In this document: one piece after another, positions 6,733 through 16,300 of the stretch
Numbering within the stretch: position 1 is the stretch's first letter
Layout: every line of letters begins with the position of its first letter
Assembly: GCA_003367665.1 (NCBI GenBank)
Contig: QKXI01000014.1
Location: 1-64,000, forward strand
Source: Leifsonia sp. ku-ls
GTDB taxonomy: Bacteria > Actinomycetota > Actinomycetes > Actinomycetales > Microbacteriaceae
Direction: 5' to 3'
DNA: 64,000 nucleotides
Translations under genes and position numbers: made by a program
Notes under the pieces: model-generated
Databases searched by the model: none
Seen by the model: only the letters and a program-made list of their open reading frames with translations
What the model was told of the DNA's origin: nothing

Positions 6733-9573
6733 ATGAGCGACGAAGCACAGGGTCACGAGTGGCCACACCGCGTGCTCGAGCTGCGCATCCACGGCATCAA
6801 GAACACACCGCCCACCGAGATACTCGGGCGTGAGCAGTCGGAGCTGCGGCAGACGCAGGGCGACGAGAACGGCGGCTTCTGGTGGGCGCCGGCCCAGGAC
6901 GAACCCGACCGCGACCCGGACGACGCGCCTTCGACGGTCGACCCCGCCGTCCCTCCGCCCGGGGTGCGCACCGAGGCGTACTCGTGGGGCCGGCTCGCCC
7001 GCTACGGCTCCGGCCCGCTGCTGTTCATCGGCCAGCTGTTCGTGCAGCTCGCCTGGCTGCTGCTCGCGCCGTTCGGGCTCGCCAACACGGCGTACTGGAC
7101 CAGGCGCATCCCCACCCAGCGGCCGGGTGGAGAGTGGGAGTCCGGGGTCGGAGGCGCGTCGCTGCGCATCTTCGCCCTCGGGCTGACGCTGCTCTACGTC
7201 TGTGCTCTGGGCTCTGTGAGCCTCGACCTCGGCGTGCAGTGCGCCAACGGCACGGCGTGCACCGCGTTGCCCGGAGGCTTCCACGACTTCTTCTCCGGCG
7301 CGCCGCTGTCGTGGCGGGGTCCGCAGCTGGCGCTGCTCTCGCTCGTCCCGATCGCGGGCATCCTGCTGCTCTTCCTCGTCGCGCGGCGGGCTCGCACCCG
7401 CTACGAGGCGGCCATCTTCGACGCCGCGGACCGGATGGGCGGCCGCGGCGTCCAGCGCACCGGCCGACTGCGGCCGCTCGCCTCGGAGGGATTCTGGCGC
7501 ACGGCACGCGTCGGCTCGCCGACCGAGCGCCTGCACCTCGCCGCCACCTTCCTGCTGATCGCGCTGCTGCTCGCCTGGGACCGGGTGTTCGCCGGCACGT
7601 CGCCCTGCGCGAAGCTGCAGACCTTCCTCTCGGGGGAGTGCTTCGGCGGTGCCGCGACCTCCAGCGACGTGCTCGCGAAGGTGGCCGGGTTGGTGGCCGC
7701 CGCCGGCCTGGTGGTGACCATCAGCCTGGTGGGCGCCATGGCCGAGACGACCGACTCGGGGGAGGCCGCGGTCGACGAGTTCCTGCGCGACAAGCTCCGC
7801 ACCCGGGGCACCGTGACCGCCTGGGTGCTGATCGCGGCGGTCGCGCTGTACCTGTTCGTCGGCGCTTCGCTCTGGTTCGGCGGGGACTACCCGGCGGAGT
7901 CCGGCACCTTCCTCGGGCTCGCGACGGCGCCCTCCATCCTCCTCGGCGTGCTCGTCGCGATCTGCGTCTCGGCGCTCGGCTGGCGCCGCGGCGTGCCGCA
8001 CTGGCTTTCGATCGCGCTGATGACCGTCGCCGGCTTCGCGTTCCTCTTCGGCGTCGCGCAGAACCCGCCGACGCAGGACGGCTCGCCCGGGCCGCTGCGC
8101 CTGCCGCTGTTCCTGATCGCCGCCGTGTTCACCGCCGTGCAGCTGGCCCTGGTGTGGTGGTGGCCCCGCTCACCGTCCGGCCGCCGGTCCGGGCCGCGCG
8201 AGCGGTTCCGCGCCGAGGGCTGGGCGGGGATGGGGCCGGGCGTCCTCATGCTGCTCGCGCTCGGCGCCACCATGATCCTGTCGACCCTGCTCGTGCTCGG
8301 CGTCCAGGGCTGGCTGGTGAGCGGCTCGCCGCCGTGCGGCTGCGCGGCCGGGCCCGCGGGCACGCTGCGCCCGCCGATCGTCTACCACAACTTCGGCGAC
8401 GTGCTCCCGTTCATCGCCCTCACGCTGGCGATCGTGGGCGTCGTGGTAGCGCTCGCCGTGCTGCGGTGGATGCCGCTGCTCACCACCCCGCGCACGCGAG
8501 GCGGCCGCCGTCCGCTGCTGGAGCAGGTGGACTCGTACACCGACGGCCGCATCGCCGCGAGCACGACCGCCGACCGTCTCGCCCTCAAGATCCTGCGCGC
8601 CAGACGGCTCGCCGCGCTGGTGCACAGGGGCGAGCCCATCCTCGGCATCCTCGCCGGGCTGCTGGCCGTCGGGTTCGTCGTGGCGCTCGCCGTCTCGTAC
8701 ACGGTCGCCTTCCGCCTGATCGACGGCCTGGTCGGGCCGGCCCTCACCGCGATCGCCGCCGCCATCCTGCTCGTGATCGTCGAGAACGCGCTCACCGCGA
8801 AGGAGCGCCCGATCAGCGTGATGTGGGACCTGATGTGCTTCCTCCCGCGCGCCGGGCACCCGTTCGGCCCGCCGTGCTACGCCGAGCGCGTGGTGCCCGA
8901 GCTGCGCGACAGGGTCACCGACTGGCTCACCCACGACCTCCGGCCGCCCGACGGCCTCACCCTGGCTGAGCAGCTCGCCTGGCGCGACCGGCGCGAGGAG
9001 GAGGCGCTCGCCGAGGAACGCCCGTTCAGCGTCATCCTCTCGGCCCACAGCCTGGGGGCCGTGCTCGCCGTGTCCACCCTGTTCACGCTGCGCCCGGACG
9101 ACGCCGAGCGTCTGCGCAACGTCGCGCTGCTGACCTACGGCTCGCAACTGCGGGTCTACTTCGGCCGGTTCTTCCCCGAGCTGTTCGGCCCCGACGCGCT
9201 CGGGACGCTCGGCGCGCGTCGCCCGCTGCTCGCGAAGGCCGACCCGTGGTTCACGCAGGTCGAACTCGACCAGGACGGCGACCCGGTCGTCGTGGACGCC
9301 TCCGGCGCGACGGACCCGTCGCTCGTCGGCCTGCTCACCCAGTCCGACGGCTCCGTCGCCTGGATCAACCTGTGGCGGCGCACCGACTACCTCGGCTTCC
9401 CGGTCAACAGCTACCGCCTGGAGGACCAGCGCCCAGACGACATCGACCGCGGCGCCGACGAGTTCGGTCCGCCGCGCTACCTGGTGAAGGTCGCGACGCA
9501 TCCCGACTACCAGTCGGCGCCGCAGTACCGGGTGGCCCTGCTGGACCTCATCGCCCGGCTGCGCAACGGCTGA
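6733..9573 (+). CDS. large polytopic membrane protein with lipase-like AHSLG motif
   Basis: 946 residues. The soluble N-terminus begins EWPHRVLELRIHGIKNTPPT; 'RIHGI' resembles the first strand and oxyanion region of alpha/beta hydrolases. About twelve hydrophobic segments follow between residues 95 and 690. The cytosolic C-terminal part contains FSVILSAHSLGAVLAVSTLF with a nucleophile elbow A-H-S773-L-G (G-x-S-x-G with the first Gly replaced by Ala, as in some lipases) and later YGSQLRVYF. I read it as a membrane-embedded serine hydrolase split by a transmembrane insert, but a catalytic Asp/His pair cannot be assigned. It stands alone; GGCGGA precedes the ATG. Confidence 0.7.
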   Translation: MSDEAQGHEWPHRVLELRIHGIKNTPPTEILGREQSELRQTQGDENGGFWWAPAQDEPDRDPDDAPSTVDPAVPPPGVRTEAYSWGRLARYGSGPLLFIGQLFVQLAWLLLAPFGLANTAYWTRRIPTQRPGGEWESGVGGASLRIFALGLTLLYVCALGSVSLDLGVQCANGTACTALPGGFHDFFSGAPLSWRGPQLALLSLVPIAGILLLFLVARRARTRYEAAIFDAADRMGGRGVQRTGRLRPLASEGFWRTARVGSPTERLHLAATFLLIALLLAWDRVFAGTSPCAKLQTFLSGECFGGAATSSDVLAKVAGLVAAAGLVVTISLVGAMAETTDSGEAAVDEFLRDKLRTRGTVTAWVLIAAVALYLFVGASLWFGGDYPAESGTFLGLATAPSILLGVLVAICVSALGWRRGVPHWLSIALMTVAGFAFLFGVAQNPPTQDGSPGPLRLPLFLIAAVFTAVQLALVWWWPRSPSGRRSGPRERFRAEGWAGMGPGVLMLLALGATMILSTLLVLGVQGWLVSGSPPCGCAAGPAGTLRPPIVYHNFGDVLPFIALTLAIVGVVVALAVLRWMPLLTTPRTRGGRRPLLEQVDSYTDGRIAASTTADRLALKILRARRLAALVHRGEPILGILAGLLAVGFVVALAVSYTVAFRLIDGLVGPALTAIAAAILLVIVENALTAKERPISVMWDLMCFLPRAGHPFGPPCYAERVVPELRDRVTDWLTHDLRPPDGLTLAEQLAWRDRREEEALAEERPFSVILSAHSLGAVLAVSTLFTLRPDDAERLRNVALLTYGSQLRVYFGRFFPELFGPDALGTLGARRPLLAKADPWFTQVELDQDGDPVVVDASGATDPSLVGLLTQSDGSVAWINLWRRTDYLGFPVNSYRLEDQRPDDIDRGADEFGPPRYLVKVATHPDYQSAPQYRVALLDLIARLRNG

Positions 9574-9642
9574 CCCTACCCCGGGTCGTCGCGCTGTCGA
9601 CCCCCCTTGCGGCGCGGCGGGGTTGGGCGTTTCGTGGCGCCT

Positions 9643-9870
9643 ATGACCGATCAGCGCGACGAAAAGGAGCCGATCACCGGCAACGACCCGACCAACGGGC
9701 TGGCCGGCGATCTGGAGGGCGACGACGGCGGAGCCGTGGAGCCGGAGGGCCACGAGAGCGTGTTCCAGCAGGTGCTCGGCGACCTCGCCGACGGCGACGT
9801 CGTGGACGACGACCGCGCCCGCGACGACACCGACTCCACGACCCCGTACAGCGAAGAGGGCAAGCCGTAG
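9643..9870 (+). CDS. small acidic hypothetical protein
   Basis: 75 residues, acidic and hydrophilic, starting MTDQRDEKEPITGNDPTNGL. It contains one short potentially helical segment (HESVFQQVLGDLADGDVV). There are no membrane or known catalytic motifs. It is followed after 20 bases by another acidic protein, suggesting a two-gene unit. I do not recognise the family; proteins of this type are common, uncharacterised and often stress-induced in Microbacteriaceae. Confidence 0.6.
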   Translation: MTDQRDEKEPITGNDPTNGLAGDLEGDDGGAVEPEGHESVFQQVLGDLADGDVVDDDRARDDTDSTTPYSEEGKP

Positions 9871-9890
9871 GCGCCCGGAAGGAGCTGAGC

Positions 9891-10274
9891 ATGAGCGACA
9901 CCAGCGGACTGCCGAACACCGACGCGAAGGGCGTCCCGATCGAGGACGAGCCGGAGCGGTTCGAGGAGGGCCAGGGCTCGGTCGACACCTCTGAGGAGGA
10001 CGTCGCGGCCGCGGAGGAGGCCGGCTCGGACAACGCGTCCGGCGCGGATCGCGACGCGCAGGCGGCGGAGCCCGCAGAGACGGAGCCCGGTCAGTCGGGC
10101 GAAGTCTCCGCGCCGGGCGAGACCGGCATCGCGCCGGAGGGAGCGGAGGACGTGACGACGGCCGACGCCGGCACCGACCAGGCCGAGCCACCGCCCGCCG
10201 ACTTCGACCCGGCGGACCACCCGTCCAACCCCGACCTCGTCAGCGGCACCGACGCCAGCGAGCCGCCGGACTGA
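9891..10274 (+). CDS. acidic, low-complexity hypothetical protein
   Basis: 127 residues dominated by Glu, Asp, Ala, Gly and Pro, with no hydrophobic core, so predicted disordered. It starts MSDTSGLPNTDAKGVPIEDE after a good Shine-Dalgarno sequence (GGAAGGAG). The C-terminal part, PADFDPADHPSNPDLVSGTD, is more complex and may be a small functional motif. It lies 20 bases after the previous acidic gene and ends just before a strong hairpin at 10315-10349. Confidence 0.65.
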   Translation: MSDTSGLPNTDAKGVPIEDEPERFEEGQGSVDTSEEDVAAAEEAGSDNASGADRDAQAAEPAETEPGQSGEVSAPGETGIAPEGAEDVTTADAGTDQAEPPPADFDPADHPSNPDLVSGTDASEPPD

Positions 10275-10314
10275 CCCGGCCCCCGAGTCACCGGCGCCAG
10301 CGCGCCGGTTCCGA

Positions 10315-10353
10315 CCGGCCCCGCTCTCCTCATCCCAGGGCGGGGCCGGCCTT
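10315..10353 (+). terminator. rho-independent-like terminator
   Basis: CCGGCCCCGC (10315-10324) pairs perfectly with GCGGGGCCGG (10340-10349), giving a 10-bp GC stem with a 15-base loop followed by CCTTT. It sits 40 bp after the acidic-protein gene. Confidence 0.75.
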
Positions 10354-10466
10354 TGCGTCCGCCGTGCAGGTGAGCGATCGAACGTCCGATTCTCCTGCCG
10401 GACTGCCTCCTGTCGGAGATTCGCAGGTCAGTGGTTCGAATCGCCGACGTACGTGGTGGGGCGCGG

Positions 10467-10661
10467 TCAGGGGGCCGGGCGGCCGGCCAGCCAGCCGGCG
10501 CCGGCGGCCAGGCCGGCGACGCACAGGGCCGCGCCGACGCCGAGCACGGAGACGTCGCCCGCCGGGCGAGGCAGCAGCAGGCCCACGACGACGAGCAGCG
10601 CGCCGACGTTGAGCAGCACGGCGGCGAGCCACCCCAGAGTCGTGCGCAGCGTCGCGTTCAT
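10467..10661 (-). CDS. small two-TM membrane protein
   Basis: 64 residues: MNATLRTTLGWLAAVLLNVG begins a first membrane span (about 10-29); a short loop RPAGDVS precedes a second span (VLGVGAALCVAGLAAGAGWLAG). It ends GRPAP. It probably inserts as a helical hairpin. Unknown family. The ATG at 10661 is the natural start. The 112 bases to its left hold only a tRNA-like fragment. Confidence 0.6.
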   Translation of the reverse strand: MNATLRTTLGWLAAVLLNVGALLVVVGLLLPRPAGDVSVLGVGAALCVAGLAAGAGWLAGRPAP

Positions 10662-10690
10662 CCGGGGTATCGTAGCCCGCCGACCGCGGA

Positions 10691-11038
10691 CTACTCCCCG
10701 TCGATCAGCTGGAGCAGGCGCTTCGTCTCGCGGGCGATGTCGTCGTGGTCGTTCTGTGCGGCCCGGCTCTCCAGCGAGATCACCGCGCAGCGGTGCACCT
10801 TCGTGAAGTCGCCGTACGGGAAGCTGAACCGGCCCTTCGTCTCCTCGCTCTTGTCCGGGTCCTCGCCCAGGTGCCAGAGCGCGTAGTCGTCCCAGCCGTC
10901 CTTCTCGATGTACGCGTTCTCCTTGTCGGCGCTCGGCGCGTGCTCGCTCCAGTCGTCACGTTCGTCGCGCACGACCGTGCCCTGCTCGACCAGCTTGCGG
11001 GCGTGCTCGAGGGCCTTCTTGTTCAGTCGGACGCTCAT
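10691..11038 (-). CDS. conserved hypothetical protein (second of a coupled pair)
   Basis: 115 residues, soluble, charged and mixed alpha/beta. It begins MSVRLNKKALEHARKLVEQG and has aromatic blocks GWDDYALWHLGEDPD and GRFSFPYGDFTKVHRCAVIS, then a helical tail. The KGRFSFPYGDF segment looks like a conserved core shared by an uncharacterised bacterial family. No catalytic motif is evident. Its ATG overlaps the stop of the gene at 11334 (ATGA), so the two are translationally coupled and probably act together. Confidence 0.72.
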   Translation of the reverse strand: MSVRLNKKALEHARKLVEQGTVVRDERDDWSEHAPSADKENAYIEKDGWDDYALWHLGEDPDKSEETKGRFSFPYGDFTKVHRCAVISLESRAAQNDHDDIARETKRLLQLIDGE

Positions 11039-11334
11039 GCCTCTCCCTGGTTCCCGGTCGCGGCCGTCTCGGCGTCGAGCGACTCGTTGATGAGGGACGC
11101 CACCAGCATCCGCCAGTCCGACCCCTCGTGCAGCGTCTCGGTGTAGCCCGGGGGCACGGCGCCGAACACCGGCTCGTGCTCCTCGCCCTCCACGGCCACG
11201 CGGATCAGCGTCCCGAGCTCGGCGTGGGACTCGTCGAGCACCACCCACACGCCCGGCGACTTCTTCTCCACGTGGAAGATGCGATCGCGGTACGGATACC
11301 TCACACTGGACATCTCGAGCTCGCTCGCCGACAT
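11035..11334 (-). CDS. hypothetical protein (first of a coupled pair)
   Basis: 99 residues, soluble. Its N-terminal half is beta-rich (SSVRYPYRDRIFHVEKKS and PGVWVVLDESHAELGTLIRV), and its C-terminal half is helical (WRMLVASLINESLDAETAA). I do not recognise the family. The stop codon overlaps the start of the downstream gene at 11038, implying a shared function. The ATG at 11334 follows GAGGAGAGT, a strong ribosome-binding site. Confidence 0.7.
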   Translation of the reverse strand: MSASELEMSSVRYPYRDRIFHVEKKSPGVWVVLDESHAELGTLIRVAVEGEEHEPVFGAVPPGYTETLHEGSDWRMLVASLINESLDAETAATGNQGEA

Positions 11335-11423
11335 GGCGACTCCTCTCCTCGGACTCGTCGCACACCATCGAACGCCGTGCCGCGACGCTTGGCAAGAGGG
11401 CGGTGGGCCGCCCGGGCCGGCGG

Positions 11424-12092
11424 TCAGGCCGAGCGGCGACCGCTCAGCACGCCGTCGATCCGCGCCAGCAGGTCGGCCGGGTCGTCGAACACCGAGACCG
11501 CGCCGGCCTCCAGCAGCTCCGACGGACCCACCCCACCCGAGAGCACGGCGGCCGCGCGCACGTGGGCGCGGGCGGCGGCCATCATGTCCCACACCGAGTC
11601 GCCGACGAACAGCGCGTCCGACGGCGCCGCGCCGGCCCGTTCGAGCGCCACCTCGATGATGCCGGGCTCCGGCTTGGCCGTGGCCACGTCATCGGCGTTG
11701 GTGGTGGCGTGGATGGCATCGCCCGCATCCAGCACCTCCATCAGCATCTCCAGCTCGTCCTCGGGCGCCGACGTGGCGAGCACGACCCGGATCCCGCGCG
11801 ACGACAGCTCGCGCAGCAGCTCGGCGGCCCGGCCGAACGCGTGCAGGCGGCCCGCCTGCTCCTTGTAGTACCGCGAGTGCAGGTCCTTCGCGCGCGACGT
11901 CCACTCCTCATCCCTGTCGCCCGCCAGCGACTCCAGCAGCCGGGCCGAGTCCTGCCCGATCGCCCGGTGGATGCGCCACGCGTCCACCGGAGCGCCGAGC
12001 TCCTCGAAGGCGCGGCTCCAGGCGTCGACGTGGAGGAAGTTGGAGTCGACGAGGGTCCCGTCGACGTCGAAGAGCACAGCGGAGATCGTCAT
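11424..12092 (-). CDS. HAD family hydrolase, phosphoglycolate/beta-phosphoglucomutase-like
   Basis: 222 residues. Motif I is VLFDVDGTLVDSN (nucleophile D10, acid/base D12), motif II is VVLATSAPEDE, and motif III plus IV are AKPEPGIIEVALERAG and FVGDSVWDMMAA (the acidic metal ligand). A helical cap of the C1 type sits between motifs I and II. Such enzymes hydrolyse small phosphomonoesters; the exact substrate is unknown. I chose the ATG at 12092, which places motif I at residues 6-18 as usual. It diverges from the SDR gene at 12149. Confidence 0.9.
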   Translation of the reverse strand: MTISAVLFDVDGTLVDSNFLHVDAWSRAFEELGAPVDAWRIHRAIGQDSARLLESLAGDRDEEWTSRAKDLHSRYYKEQAGRLHAFGRAAELLRELSSRGIRVVLATSAPEDELEMLMEVLDAGDAIHATTNADDVATAKPEPGIIEVALERAGAAPSDALFVGDSVWDMMAAARAHVRAAAVLSGGVGPSELLEAGAVSVFDDPADLLARIDGVLSGRRSA

Positions 12093-12148
12093 GGCTCCAC
12101 GACTACCACCCCTTGCGTCCACCCGGCATGGGGTGCACCGTGCGCGGC

Positions 12149-12967
12149 ATGGCTGATCACTCGTACCCGGAACTCACCGAACCGCGCACCGCCATCGTCA
12201 CCGGATCCGACTCCGGCATCGGCCGTGCCACCGCCGTCGCGCTCGCCCAGGCCGGGATGGATGTCGGCATCACCTGGCACTCCGACCAGGAGGGAGCGGA
12301 GGAGACCGCCCGCCTCGTCCGCGAGGCCGGCCGTCGCGCCGTCGTCGCGCAGCTCGACACCACCGACGCGCCCGCCTGCGGCGACGTCGTCGACCGCATC
12401 GCAGACGAGCTCGGCGGCTGCGACGTCTTCGTCAACAACGCCGGCCTGAATGGCGGCACCCCCTTCTTCGAGACCGACTGGGAGACCTGGCGGAAGACCG
12501 TCTGCGGCGACCTCGACGGCGCCTTCGTCTGCATCCAGCGCATGGCGAGGCGCATGGTGGACGCGGGACGCGGCGGCCGCATCATCGGCGTCACCAGCGT
12601 CCACGAGCACCAGCCGCGGGTCGGCTCCGCCGCCTACGACGCCGCGAAGCACGGCCTCGGCGGCCTGCTCAAGACCCTCGCGCTGGAGCTCGGCGAGTAC
12701 GGCATCACGGCGAACGCGGTCGCCCCCGGCGAGATCTCCACCCCCATGAACGACGCGGAGGACGAGGACCCGCACGACGTGCACCGCCCCGGCATCCCGC
12801 TGGGCCGCCCCGGCGACGCCCGCGAAATCGCGGCGGTCATCGCCTTCCTCGCCTCCCCGACGGCGTCGTACGTCACCGGCGCATCGTGGGCGGTGGACGG
12901 CGGGATGCTGCAGATGGGGCCGCAGGCCGGGTCGCATCTCACCTCGGACGACTGGCGGCGGCTCTAG
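12149..12967 (+). CDS. short-chain dehydrogenase/reductase (SDR)
   Basis: 272-residue NAD(P)-dependent oxidoreductase. It has the cofactor loop TGSDSGIGRA, the structural NNAG motif (DVFVNNAGLN), catalytic Ser in GVTSVHEH, and the Tyr-Lys pair in SAAYDAAKHG. The closing segment YVTGASWAVDGGMLQMG is typical of classical SDRs, and the ITANAVAPGEI segment is present. The substrate is unknown. The ATG at 12149 is preferred over upstream in-frame codons because the Rossmann strand then begins at residue 16 or so. Confidence 0.9.
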   Translation: MADHSYPELTEPRTAIVTGSDSGIGRATAVALAQAGMDVGITWHSDQEGAEETARLVREAGRRAVVAQLDTTDAPACGDVVDRIADELGGCDVFVNNAGLNGGTPFFETDWETWRKTVCGDLDGAFVCIQRMARRMVDAGRGGRIIGVTSVHEHQPRVGSAAYDAAKHGLGGLLKTLALELGEYGITANAVAPGEISTPMNDAEDEDPHDVHRPGIPLGRPGDAREIAAVIAFLASPTASYVTGASWAVDGGMLQMGPQAGSHLTSDDWRRL

Positions 12968-13311
12968 CCGCTCACCGCATCCCGACGGCCGTGCCGCCGC
13001 ACCACGAGTGCGGTCGCGCGGCCGTGTTCTTCGTCCGCTGTCTTTCGCGGCGGCCCCGGCTCTGCTTCGATCGTCGCCAGGCCATCCCCGGCCCACCCCC
13101 TATTCCGGGCTCGGGGGTGGCGACCGGCGGGCCCGCTCGGATCGGGCGCTGACGGGCCCGCCGGTCCTCTCACTTCTTCCCCTCGGAACTGCTGTCTTTC
13201 GTGCTCCGGCCGAGCCGGTCAGTATGCCTGACAGAACGTGGTCGTCGTCGCGTCAACGGAACAGCGGTCGGTGTGTCCCCCTCGGGCCCGCCGTCCGATG
13301 GGGAAGAGATC
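12968..13311. other. 344-base leader region upstream of giant protein A
   Basis: No convincing gene. It contains a strong hairpin at 13122-13166 and two copies of the 11-mer GCTGTCTTTCG (13037-13047 and 13191-13201) that recurs before giant protein B. GGAAC at 13186 could be an ECF sigma -35 element, but no partner -10 is clear. Confidence 0.5.
13122..13166 (+). terminator. strong hairpin, terminator or leader attenuator
   Basis: GACCGGCGGGCCC (13122-13134) pairs perfectly with GGGCCCGCCGGTC (13154-13166): a 13-bp stem with a 19-base loop, followed by CTCTCACTTCTTCC. It may end the SDR transcript or lie in the leader of the giant gene. Confidence 0.6.
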
Positions 13312-16300
13312 GTGATCCGCTCTGCGACGACACAGCTGCACTGGCCGCGCCCGCCGGGCTCGGCCGATCGCCGACGCCGTGGCGTCCTGGTGGCGACCTT
13401 CGCCGCCGTTGGCGCCCTCGTCGCCACCCTGATGTCGCCGGCCCACTACGCCTACGCCGACACGACCGCCGTCTCGACCGTCTACGAGACGGCGACGAAC
13501 ACGGTCGACGGCTCGACCGCGGCCTCGTCGGACGCTCCGGGAGGCCACAAGACGGGGACGGCGAAGCCGGGCGACACGCTCAAGTGGGTGGTGCCGTACC
13601 AGAACAACACCGGCGCCGCGGCCGCTGTCGACGTGAAGGCGGACATGAGGCAGGGCACGGGCTTCTCCACGGGCAGCTACGTGCCGGGCTCGCTCCAGCT
13701 TCCACCAAACCCGAACGCCGCCGGCACGCTCACCCCGCAGTACTCGGTGGGCGGCACGTGGAGTTCCGGCACCCCGCCGGCCGACGCCACGGGAGTCGGG
13801 TACACCGGGACGGTCTTCCCTCCGACGACTCAGCAGCTCTCCGCGACGTTCCCGAGCCCCAGCGGGACGACCCTGGCGACCACGGGGGGCGACGGATACA
13901 ACGCCGTGACCCGCGGCAACCTCACCTACGCGGTCTTCCACCACACCGCCGGCAACATCGTCTACTGCGCCCAGCAGAACGGAAGCACCTGTCCGGGCTG
14001 GCCGACTAACCAGAACGCACAGCCCTGGTCCACGGTCGCGGGAACGCCGATCGGGACGGGCGCGGCCATCCAGCTGGGAACGGCCTGGCAGAACGGCACG
14101 TGGATCTCCGGCGACAAGCTCTTCTGGCTTATGGGCACCTGGGATAACTCGAGCACCGGTACGGCCTGCCTCGACCTGTCGACCACGACGCCGACCAGCT
14201 GCGGCTACACGGTGCTCACCACCAATCCGATCAACAACTCCCAGTGGGCGCACATCGGGTCGTCCGGGATCACGGCGTCCAACGGCAACATCTACGCGGT
14301 CGCGTCGGCCGGCCGGAGCAACGGCACCGGAACCTATCAGTACGTCTGCATCACGCCGTCGACAGGCGCGTCGTGCGGCACTCTGCAGATCATGAGCGGC
14401 GTCACGTCGCAACAGGCTCTGCAGGCGACGACGTTCGACAACCGCGTCTTCGCGAGCGTCCAGCAGACCCCCACCTCGTCCTGGCAGACGTTCTGCTATG
14501 TCGCAGGCGGAACGCTGTGCACGGGCAACTGGCCCGTCACCACATCCACCTCGGCGGCCCTCGGTGGAAACGTCTACGCCCCGGTGCTCTCGACCTCCGG
14601 AGTGCTCACCGGGGTGTGCACCATCGCCAACGGCGCAGGAAGCACCACGAGCTGCTGGGATCTGAGCGGCAACCCCTTGGCGAACAACCCGTACACCGGC
14701 ACCGGGGCCTTCTACAACGTCACGACCAACACGTCGGGCGATGTCTACAAGAGCGGCACCAAGGTGTACGTGTCCATCGGGAACATGATCACCTGCCGTG
14801 ATTTCGCGCAGTGGAGCGGCACGGGCGCGGTCCCCGCGTGCACGGGGTTCAGCAACCCCGTCAACAACAAGAACTACACGGTCCGCTCGGCATCGACGAT
14901 CGCGCCGAACTGCCTCGTCGCAGACTCCGACTCCGGGCAGATCACCTTCTTCAACGCCATCACCGGCGGTGGATGCATGGGAACCTCCGGCCCGAGTTCG
15001 ATGACGGTGACCCCTGAGACCTACTACTGCGGGTCCGGTGCGGGCGGATTCCAGGGATGGGGAACGTTGTCCTTGCCCGGCCTCGTCGCCGGAACGTATA
15101 CGAACACCTCCGTGACGCTCCGCGACCAGAACAACGCCGTCATCAGCGGCTGGAACAACGTCACGCTGAACCCGGGCGAATCGCGATCGCTCGCCGGCGT
15201 CCCGACGACGGTGACCTCGATCGTCGCCAGCGTGACCGTCAACGGCGTCAACGACCCGTCCGGGGTCGCCAGCGGCCAACTCTCCATCAGCTGGGTCGGC
15301 AGCCCTCCCGAGCTCTGCTTCGAGACGATCGCGCCGCCCGTCTCCTGCGACGCGGCCGCTCCGCTTCGGGTGTTCTCCTACGCCAACGCGGTCACCACCT
15401 CCTCCGCGGCGAGCGACTCTCCCGGCGGCAACGGGTCGGGCGGCAGCATCGCCGCGAACCAGGCCGACTTCCTGGTGCAGGCCGACCCCTCCCAGTGCGC
15501 GTTGCAGATATCGAAGACGGCCTCCGTCCCCTCCGCCAGACCGGGCGACACCGTGGCCTACACCATCACGGTGAGGAACACCGGGTCGCAGGCCTACGAC
15601 AGCGCGTCCTTCACCGACGACCTCGGCGACGTGCTGCAGGATTCGACGTTCGACGCAAACGCGACGGCGTCGACCGGTTCGGTCACCTACGCCTCGCCGA
15701 CCCTCTCCTGGTCGGGGGCGCTCGCCGCGGGCGCGACGGCCACGATCACCTACTCCGTGACGGTCAAGAACCCGGATGCCGGCGACCACCGCATGATCAA
15801 CACCGTGGTCTCCCCGACGGCCGGAAGCAATTGCGCCGCCGGCTCCGCTGACGCTGTCTGCACCGCGAACGTCCCGATCTCGGATCTGACCGTGACCAAG
15901 ACGGCGGACGACAGCGCGGTGCAGTCCCCGGCGAAGGTCGGTGACCTCATCACCTATCGCTTCAGCGCTCAGAACACGGGCCAGACCACCCTCAGCGCCG
16001 TGACCATCACCGATCCGCACCCCGGCCTGAGCGCCTTGACCTACAGCTGGCCCGCGCCCGCCAACCCGGGAGTGCTTCTGGCCGGCCAGGCGGTGACCGC
16101 CACCGCGACGTACGCGCTGACGCAGGCCGACATCGACAACGGCCTGGTCCAGAACTCGGCAACAGCGGCCGGCAATCCGCCGACCGGTCCGCCGGTGACC
16201 ACTCCGCCGACGGGAGCCGACGTGCCGTTGGTGCAGGGACCCGATCTGACTCTCACCAAGACCGCGAACTCCTCCGGCGTCTCCGACCCCGCGGCCGTCG

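Noticed and set aside
10395-10445. Intact tRNA gene
   Set aside because: The cloverleaf stems do not pair and no acceptor stem can be formed; only a T-loop-like core remains.
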